Shown here: positions 1 to 8,100 of the stretch, piece after piece
How positions within the stretch are numbered: the first letter of the stretch is position 1
Layout: every line of letters begins with the position of its first letter
Assembly: GCA_031551725.1 (NCBI GenBank)
Contig: JAVBNF010000002.1
Span: 1 to 64,000 of the forward strand
DNA length: 64,000 nucleotides
Direction: 5' to 3'
From: JAVBNF01 sp031551725
GTDB taxonomy: Bacteria; Bacteroidota; Bacteroidia; Bacteroidales; P3
Notes under the pieces: model-generated
What the model was told of the DNA's origin: nothing
Database searches by the model: none
Seen by the model: only the letters and a program-made list of their open reading frames with translations
Position numbers and translations under genes: made by a program

Positions 1-7
1 CTTGCAG

Positions 8-92
8 CTACCGCGTAAATCTGCGGAATCTGCGGAAATTTGCGATGAAACGTCAGCGAAGCTGGCCATACACGTAGTGTCACTGTATAATC
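8..92 (+). repeat. Dispersed CTGCG-type repeat, copy A
   Basis: First of five related stretches in the window (also 292-380, 431-519, 21786-21915 and 24028-24118), all in the same orientation. Each starts with short direct units resembling AAATCTGCG, followed by a small palindrome of the type GTCAGCGAAGCTGAC and a block resembling ACGCGTAGCGT, and ends near CAATAAA. No transposase or coding capacity is seen, so it is non-coding repeat sequence of unknown origin. Confidence 0.6.
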
Positions 93-130
93 AAAAATTT
101 TCATTTTGTAATATTTTTGAAACAATAGAA

Positions 131-260
131 AACCGGTTAGCACGCACAGCAATGGGCGTCCGAAAGCAAAATCTCCGCATCCTTTCATGTTGCGATGCGG
201 GGCGCTTTCGGCTTAAGCCGGACAAACCTAACAGGTTTTAAAATCCTGTTAGGTTTTGCT
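131..260 (+). other. Nested inverted repeats with terminator-like hairpin
   Basis: An outer stem CCGAAAGC/GCTTTCGG (160-167 with 204-211) encloses an inner stem CCGCATC/GATGCGG (175-181 with 194-200). Directly after it, AAACCTAACAGG (224-235) pairs perfectly with 245-256 and is followed by a T-rich run. This could be a small RNA with its own terminator or a palindromic repeat. A TATTTTTG -7-like box lies at 112-119 but has no clear -33 partner. Confidence 0.4.
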
Positions 261-291
261 TTAAGTTGAAGTACCAAGACCTGTTAGGAAA

Positions 292-380
292 AAATCTGCG
301 TAAATTCGCGTCATCTCCGCAAATCTGCGATAAAACGTCAGCGCAGCTGACCATACGCGCTGCGTCGCCGCGCAATAAAG
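292..380 (+). repeat. Dispersed CTGCG-type repeat, copy B
   Basis: Second copy of the family. It contains the palindrome GTCAGCGCAGCTGAC and ends in GCGCAATAAAG, identical to the end of copy C. The stretch between B and C (381-430) holds nothing recognisable beyond an A-rich segment. Confidence 0.6.
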
Positions 381-430
381 AAAATAAACCACAGAGAACA
401 CAGAGTTCACAAAGATATATTTCAAAAAAA

Positions 431-519
431 AATCTGCGAAAATCCGCGTCATCTGTGAAAATTCGCGATGAACCCGTCAGCGCAGCTGACAATACGCGCA
501 GCGTCACCGCGCAATAAAG
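431..519 (+). repeat. Dispersed CTGCG-type repeat, copy C
   Basis: Third copy, in direct orientation to copy B and nearly the same length. It ends in the same GCGCAATAAAG. From 520 to the gdhA promoter I see only AT-rich sequence. Confidence 0.6.
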
Positions 520-629
520 CAAATCTGTAAAAAAAGTGTTACATACAATGTTTACCGGCGAAAATATTGAACGATTGTCAAAAAAAATAAAAATTTTCCT
601 CAAAATGCTTTTTGTATCGAAAATAACAC

Positions 630-637
630 TATATTTG
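630..637 (+). promoter_or_regulatory. Probable gdhA -7 box
   Basis: TATATTTG fits the Bacteroidetes -7 consensus TAnnTTTG, 54 bases before the gdhA start. The nearest TTTG upstream (611-614) is only 15 bases away rather than 19-21, so the assignment is tentative. Confidence 0.4.
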
Positions 638-691
638 CAAAATATTTGCGAAAATTATTTTCTAATAAATTAATAATAAAAACAAACAATC

Positions 692-2029
692 ATGGATGTT
701 AAAAAACTTTTAGCAGACGTAGAAGCAAAAAACCCGGGACAACCCTTGTTTTTGCAAGCAGTAACCGAAGTACTCGAAACAATTAAAGAGTATGTGGAAG
801 CAAATCCGAAGTACGACAAGTACGCAATTATCGAAAGAATTGTGGAGCCGGATCGTATTTTCCAATTCAAAGTTGAATGGGTGGACGACAAAGGCCAAAT
901 CCAAGTTAACCGCGGATTCCGCGTGCAATTCAACAACGCTATCGGACCTTACAAAGGTGGAATCCGTTTCCATCCTGCTGTAAACGTGGATACGTTGAAA
1001 TTCTTAGGTTTCGAACAAACATTCAAAAACAGCTTGACAACATTGCCTATGGGCGGTGGTAAAGGTGGTTCTGACTTCGATCCTAAAGGAAAATCAGAAA
1101 TGGAAGTAATGCGTTTTTGCCAAGCTTTCATGGCTGAATTGGAAAAATATATCGGACCTGAAACCGACGTGCCTGCTGGTGATATCGGTGTTGCCGGTCG
1201 CGAAATCGGTTTTATGTACGGTATGTACAAAAAACTCCGTGTAGAAAATACAGGTGTTTTGACTGGAAAAGGTCGTAACTGGGGTGGTTCTATCCTCCGT
1301 CCGGAAGCTACTGGTTTCGGTGGTGTTTACTTTGTAAACAACATGTTGAAAGCTGCCGGTAAAGATATCAAAGGTAAAACAGTTGCTCTTTCAGGTTTCG
1401 GTAACGTTGCTTGGGGCGCTGCTTTGAAAGCGACTGAGCTTGGCGCTAAAGTGATTGCTATTTCAGGACCTGACGGTTATATCCTTGACGAAGCAGGCTT
1501 GGATGCAGACAAAATTCAATACATGACCGAATTGTTGGCTACTCGTGAAAACGTAGTTGCTCCTTTCGCTAAAAAATATCCTTCAGCTAAATTCGTAGCA
1601 GGTAAAAAACCTTGGGAAGTAAAAGTTGACATTGCTATGCCTTGCGCAATTCAAAACGAATTGAACGCTGACGATGCAAAACAATTGATTGCTAACGGCG
1701 TTCAATGTGTTGGTGAAATCTCTAACATGGGATGTACTGCCGATGCAATCCACGAATTGCAAAAAGCAAAAGTGATCTTCGCTCCGGGTAAAGCTGCTAA
1801 TGCAGGCGGTGTTGGCGTTTCCGGTTTGGAAATGAGCCAAAACGCATTGAAATTAGGCTGGACTGCTGAAGAAGTTGACACTCGCTTAAAACAAATGATG
1901 AACGATATCCACGCAAGCTGTGTGAAATACGGCACAGAAAAAGACGGATACATCAACTATGTTAAAGGTGCTAACGTTGCAGGCTTCATTAAAGTTGCCG
2001 ATGCAATGATCGACCTTGGCGTTTGCTAA
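692..2029 (+). CDS. gdhA: NADP-type glutamate dehydrogenase
   Basis: Cytoplasmic enzyme that converts 2-oxoglutarate, ammonia and NAD(P)H to glutamate, a main entry point for ammonia. The 445 residues match the usual length of the hexameric bacterial enzyme. The glutamate-binding stretch GPYKGGIRFHP, the catalytic-lysine region LPMGGGKGGSDFDPKG and a Rossmann motif (SGFGNVAWGAA) are all present. Overall similarity is to the NADP-dependent small-subunit family, but coenzyme preference cannot be proved by eye. The gene is monocistronic, with its own promoter-like box and a strong terminator just after the stop. Confidence 0.96.
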   Translation: MDVKKLLADVEAKNPGQPLFLQAVTEVLETIKEYVEANPKYDKYAIIERIVEPDRIFQFKVEWVDDKGQIQVNRGFRVQFNNAIGPYKGGIRFHPAVNVDTLKFLGFEQTFKNSLTTLPMGGGKGGSDFDPKGKSEMEVMRFCQAFMAELEKYIGPETDVPAGDIGVAGREIGFMYGMYKKLRVENTGVLTGKGRNWGGSILRPEATGFGGVYFVNNMLKAAGKDIKGKTVALSGFGNVAWGAALKATELGAKVIAISGPDGYILDEAGLDADKIQYMTELLATRENVVAPFAKKYPSAKFVAGKKPWEVKVDIAMPCAIQNELNADDAKQLIANGVQCVGEISNMGCTADAIHELQKAKVIFAPGKAANAGGVGVSGLEMSQNALKLGWTAEEVDTRLKQMMNDIHASCVKYGTEKDGYINYVKGANVAGFIKVADAMIDLGVC

Positions 2030-2052
2030 TTTCGTTTAGTAAAATAATTCGA

Positions 2053-2085
2053 AAGGCTGTAATTTTTCAATTACAGCCTTTTTTG
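2053..2085 (+). terminator. gdhA intrinsic terminator
   Basis: A 12-bp perfect stem (AAGGCTGTAATT, 2053-2064, with 2069-2080), a TTTC loop and a T run. It begins 24 bases after the gdhA stop. Confidence 0.9.
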
Positions 2086-2119
2086 TTTTGAATAACTATG
2101 GAAATCAAAGAAAAATGCG

Positions 2120-2127
2120 TACCTTTG
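2120..2127 (+). promoter_or_regulatory. -7 box for the giant adhesin gene
   Basis: TACCTTTG matches TAnnTTTG exactly and lies 30 bases before the GTG start. No TTG was found at the expected -33 distance. Confidence 0.55.
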
Positions 2128-2156
2128 TCAGTTAGACAAAAGCTAATAAAATCATC

Positions 2157-5100
2157 GTGAAAACTATACGCATTTGCATGTATTTCTTGCTGTTGCTGCT
2201 TCTTACTACGAAAGGAAGTGCGCAAACGGTGGTGTTTTCCGAGGATTTTGAAAATCCAACGTCTTGGTCTAAATGGACGACTGCTCAACCGTCAACCAAC
2301 GAATGGTACATCTCAGTTTTGTCCAAATATGCCGGAAGATATGCCGCTTATATTTCCAATACAAGCGACAATACAAATACCTACGATGCCTCGGTACGTA
2401 CGGTTTCGCACTTGTATCGCGATATCTCTTTACCCGATGGGCATAATCATTTTGTACTGAAATTTTATTGGAAATCAAACGGCTCTACATCCGCAAACTT
2501 GAAAGTGTATGCGGTCGAAACTACCGTTGTGCCTGTATCCGGCGTATTGCCGGCATCAGCTGCACTTGGAACTTTTATGCTGTCGGAAAACCAGTGGAAA
2601 TACGATTCGGTGATACTTCCGGCGAAAGCAAATCAGAATTTCCGGCTTGTATTTACCTGGGACAACGATATAGCCGCTGCTAATCAGCCTCCTGTTACGA
2701 TTGATAATTTAACAATTACTGCAAGTTGCGCGGCGCCCGTTTCCGAATATCCATACGCTAAACTTATTGAAGCGACAGAAATTGATTTGGCATGGCAAGC
2801 CGGCGGCACCGAGTCGGCGTGGGAATTGGCAATGAATGAGGTTTATAAATTCAACCCCAATGATGTCGCTCCGGTTGCCGTTGCAGATTCCCATTTTCGT
2901 GTTTTGGCTCCCGGTTATGTGCAGGCCTATTATGTGCGTGCAGTTTGTGGAAACGCGACTTACAGCTCATGGGCAGGTCCGTACATTGTTCCTTCTCCCG
3001 TGCCGTTCTTCGAAGATTTTGAAAAAGAAAACGGTTGGTATATTTCCAATAAAGGTTCCGATAATAAATGGATCATTGGCAGTGTTGCCGTTAAGAGCGG
3101 CAATGCGTCGGCATACATTTCCAAAGACGATGGTAGTACGAATTCGTATGATGTAACGGACATCAGCGGAGATTATCTGTATCGCGATTTCTTTATAAAA
3201 GGCGGTACGCAAACCGTTCTGAATTTCGACTGGCGTTCGATGGGAACCTGTCCCGGCGCAACCTTGAATGTATATGCGTTGAGTACCGATGTTGATATCG
3301 AAAACGATTTCTTTTCTGCACTTTCGCCTGCAAATGCGTTGGAATCTTATTCGCTTCAAAATACATGGCAGAACGCAACGGTTAATCTGCCTGTATATAC
3401 GGTAGATACGGTGATACGGCTTGCATTTGAATGGCAGGTTGATATTTTTGGCGGCGCCATAGCTGTAAATCCTCCGGCAGCGGTGGATAATATTCGATTG
3501 CTTCGTTCGCCTGCGCCTGCGCCACGGGCATTTACGGTTTATACACAAGGGATAGATGCTTTTAAGTTAAAGTGGAGCCCTTTTGGAAGTGAGCAGTTGT
3601 GGAAAATAAAATATGCACAAGCTGTTGATTTCGATCCGAATACATCGGGTATTTTTGTTTCTACAACCCAGCCGGAAGTGAATATAACGGGAGTGACAAC
3701 CACTGCTGTTTATGCATTCTATGTGAAAACGTTCAATACTACAGGCGATTCCAACGAATGGGTAGGACCTTATCACAATATCGAAAATTTCGCGAACGGC
3801 ATTTCGGTCGATTGGGAAGCGAGAAACGGTTGTCAACTCAATCGCTGGGAACTGGGAACAGCCGCCGCGTATGTGGATAATTCCAAAACCCTTTATATCT
3901 CGAGCGATGATGGAGTATCGAATGATTATATACAAGGTCAGACTTCGGTTGTCCATTTTTGCAAAGAAATTATGCTGCAGGCCAAGCAAAAGGCTGCCAA
4001 GATTGAGTTTGATTTGAATATGCAGGAAGAATGTGAGAAGGAATTTTATTTGCGTATATACTTGGTAGATCCGAATATCAAACCTCGTCCGGGAACTTCG
4101 TTGAGGTATTATGCCGGTGCCCAAATGATTGGAGAGTACAGTATTTCGAATGGATATTTTATAACGAAAACGATTAACCTGCCCGATGTTTTGAAAGATG
4201 TATCCAAGCGATTGGTGTTTTCATTTGAACAGCGTTTTTCGATATGGCCGGTAACTACGGCAACCGTTCCGCCGGCAATCAACAATATCCGCATATTGTC
4301 CGATGTTTTACCCATTCCTCAAGCCTTGACAGCTTTTCAAACAAGTCCTACATCCGCATTTTTGGAATGGGAAGCAGGATTGAATGAAACAAGTTGGACC
4401 ATTGCTTTCGCTGAAGGAATTCAGACAGCCGCTGTAGGATCGAAAATTTCGGTAAACACTCAAAATCGTATTATTTCCATTGATGGAACAAAGAATTACA
4501 CCTTCTGGGTGAGTGCGAATGATGCTGCCGGAAATTCGCTCGAGCGTTACAATGGACCGTTTTTCTTGAATGAAACATTTGAACTGGATGCATTCAACTT
4601 TTCGAAGTTAAGTTTATGGAAAATAAATAATGGTTGTCAAACAAACCAATTTTACCATAGCGACGTTGTTCACCCTCTCGGTGGAAGCGGATATTCGGTT
4701 TATATATCCAATCACGATGGAAATACATATAGCTATGACAGCAGTGCGGCATCGCGAGTTTATATGTCGAGAGATGTGATGTTTCCGGAAGGTTTTCAGA
4801 AAGTGCAATTAACGTTTGATGTAAGAATAAAAGGAGACTGCAGCAGCGATTATCTCGCAGTTTATGCAACAGATCCGGACGATTATGTATTTCCGGGCAC
4901 TTGGTTTCTGCCGGATGATAAATATTTACTAAAAAAAATCAGCGACCCTAATGGCATTTCGGGTACAATTGTTATTGATATTCCTAAAGAATTTGTTGGT
5001 AAAAAACGATTGGCATTTGCATGGATCAACGGCCCGGGATTGGCGCACGGAAATCCACCCGCTGCCATTGATAATATCCGCCTAACGGCATCCAATATTG

Positions 5101-8100
5101 TTTATCCGGAACATCTAACTGTTTATCGCGAACGCAATACAGCCCTTAACGACGGCTTTATTGCAAGTTGGGAAAAAATTAAAGATGCCAAGTATTATGT
5201 TTTGAGTTATGGTGGAAATACGGTGAATGTATATGGAACAGACACCGTTATCCGCATGAATTTAACCGGATTAAATCCTGTTTTTAAAATTCAAACCGTT
5301 TACCAAACTAACACGAGCGATTGGTCGCCCGCTGTGAAATTAATTCATGATTTTGAAACGGATGTGGATGCTTGGAAATTGATTAATGAATGCGGAAATC
5401 GTTGGGTAATTGGGGCGAAAGCGACGGCTACGAAAGCGGCTTATATTGCACCTTATGGCAAAGATACAAACGATTACCTGTTTCCGACAAGTTTGGCATA
5501 CTTGGCCTTGCCGGTATCATTTCCCACCCATGCCGCATCTTGTCAAATGATTTTTGATTGGCGTTCCTTGGGAGATTATTGCGATTATATGAAGTTCTTT
5601 ATTTCCGATGCGTTGCCGAAAGCAGGAGTGGAGATCAATACTTCTTTTACGGATATCCGTTATCGTTTCAAAGATACATGGCAAACCGATACGTTTAATT
5701 TCGATCCATCGTATATAGGAAAGACGGCATATTTAATTTTTGAATGGAGCAATTCTTTTGGGACTGTGAAAAGTCCGCCGATTGCCCTTGATAATATTCG
5801 CTTTCAAGCCTCTTCGTGTGGTGCCGCACCAAGAGCGATCACTCCATTTCATCGCGGAAACAATAGTGTCGTTTTAGATTGGACAAACAACGGCCGAGAT
5901 ACGGCCTGGGATATTTTTTATGGAAGAAAAGGGGATGATATTTCATCTTTTACAACGATTCATACAAAAACAAAGCCTGCCGTTTTTACAATTACTTCCG
6001 GGATTTCGTACGAACTTTATATGCAGGCATATTACCAAGATGGCTGTAAAAGTGAGCTTTCTCAAGCTGTTTCTTTGGATGAAAACTTCGATCATGCCAG
6101 CGTTCGTAACTGGAATTTTGTAAATGGAACGCAGCCTAATCAATGGTTTGTCGGTGATGTTGCCGGTCCTGCAAATAATCCTGCGGCATATATTTCTGCA
6201 CATTGTGGTGCCGATTATTATAGTTTTGGAGCAAGTCAAACATATTTTTATCGAGATATTACAATTCCTAACGGCTACAGGAAAGTGAAAGTTTCATTCG
6301 AATGGAAAAATAAAGGCAGTAAAGATGATTATATGCAGGTGGCTTTGGGATATCCTTCGCAAATGCCTGTTCCCGGAGAATATTACCCGGGTGTGGCCAT
6401 CCCTGATGCTGCTACCTATTTTTTCGGTGCCGATTGTTGGACATCGGCCTCTGTTGATGTGCCTTCATTTTTTTATGGAAAAACCGCACGCTTGGTGTTT
6501 TCATACAAAACAGTGGGGCTGGGAGTAAGTTCCCCGGCAGCCATTGACAGCATTAGCTTTAGTGTCGATAACTATCCTGCGCCGATAGCGATGAGTGCAT
6601 TTTCTAAAACCGACACATCGGCCTTGCTTTCTTGGGCCGCGTTTGGAAATGAAATACGGTGGAAAGTAAAATATGCACCAAGAATGTTTTTACCAAATGA
6701 AACGATAGGCGTAGATTCAATAACGGTTACCGAGAATATGTGTGCAATCTCTCTAAAAACAACGGGCGATTACCATTACTATGTACAGGCAGATTATGGA
6801 ATAGGAGGCTGGAGTACATGGGCAGGGCCTTTCGAATTTAAGGAAACATTTGAAACGGCAAGTGCTGCGCAATGGCATGCGGTAAATGCTTGCGAAACAA
6901 GTCAATGGGTGCTTGGAACTGCTGCCGGTGGAGATGGCAAAACGGCTTACATTTCGAAAGACAATGGAACTACAAATACATACGATAATACCCAAAAATC
7001 CATCGTTTATTTTTATCGCGATATTTATCTTCCGCGCGGATACCAGCATGCATTTATGATGTTCGATTGGAGATCTATGGGGCAAACGGGAGATGAACTG
7101 CAAGTCTATTTGCAAAATATAAACTCTGTACCTGTACCCGGTACAGAGCCTTCCGGAAAACTATTGGGAATATTCTCCGGTTCTTCGCAATGGAAATCAC
7201 AACGTGTGAATTTCGGTATGGATGCAAGCGGTCCCGTCCATTTGCTTTTTGTTTGGAAAAATAAAGTAAGTGCAAGTGCACAGCAACCACCCGTGGCGAT
7301 TGATAATATTCAATTTTTCTTGCGTTGTGTTCCGCCTAATGAAATTACAGTTGACCCTACGGTAACGAAAGACCTCGTGAGTGTTATGACCTGGCAGCAG
7401 GGCGAAAGCGAAACCCGTTGGCAAGTGCAATATGGTCCGCAAGGCTTTAATTTGGGCAATGGAACAATTCATAACGTTTCGATTTTGACGGATACGTTGA
7501 AAAATCTTCAACAAGATGGTTATTATGATACCTATATCCATTCTGTTTGTTCGGAGGTTTCTTTTAGTGATACTGCCGGTCCATATACTTTCCGTGCACC
7601 CGCATTTATCGACATATCCGATAAACTGTCGAACCCGGTGAGTAAACTTGATGGAGCCTCTGCATTATGGATGGATTATGATAATGATAATTTACTTGAT
7701 GTATTTATAAGCGGTTACGATACGGTTATGAAAAAGCCGCGAATGTTTGTATATAAAAACGCTGTTACAGGAAATTTAATTGCTCAAAATGCCGAATTTA
7801 TGGGCTTCGACACGGTATTGGCGTATGGAACATTGAATGCAGTTGATTTCGATAACGACGGAAATATTGACATCTTAATGACCGGAAGTAAAACACAGTC
7901 GACTGCCGGAGCAGCTGCCTTCCTTTATAAAAACAATGGAGACGGAACGTTTTTGAAATCCTTCATACAGCTTCCTGCTGTTTGGAAAAGTACCGTCGCT
8001 GTCGGCGATTTTAATAACGATGGTTTTCCGGATATTTTGATTGCCGGACAAACACCTAACGGAACTTCGATTACCAAATTATATAAAAATAAAAACGGAA

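Noticed and set aside
238..603. Minus-strand open frame of 121 codons
   Set aside because: It is made of the CTGCG-type repeats read backwards; it has no recognisable domain or promoter.
2967..3548. Minus-strand open frame of 193 codons
   Set aside because: It lies wholly inside the giant adhesin gene and has an arginine/cysteine-rich composition unlike real proteins.
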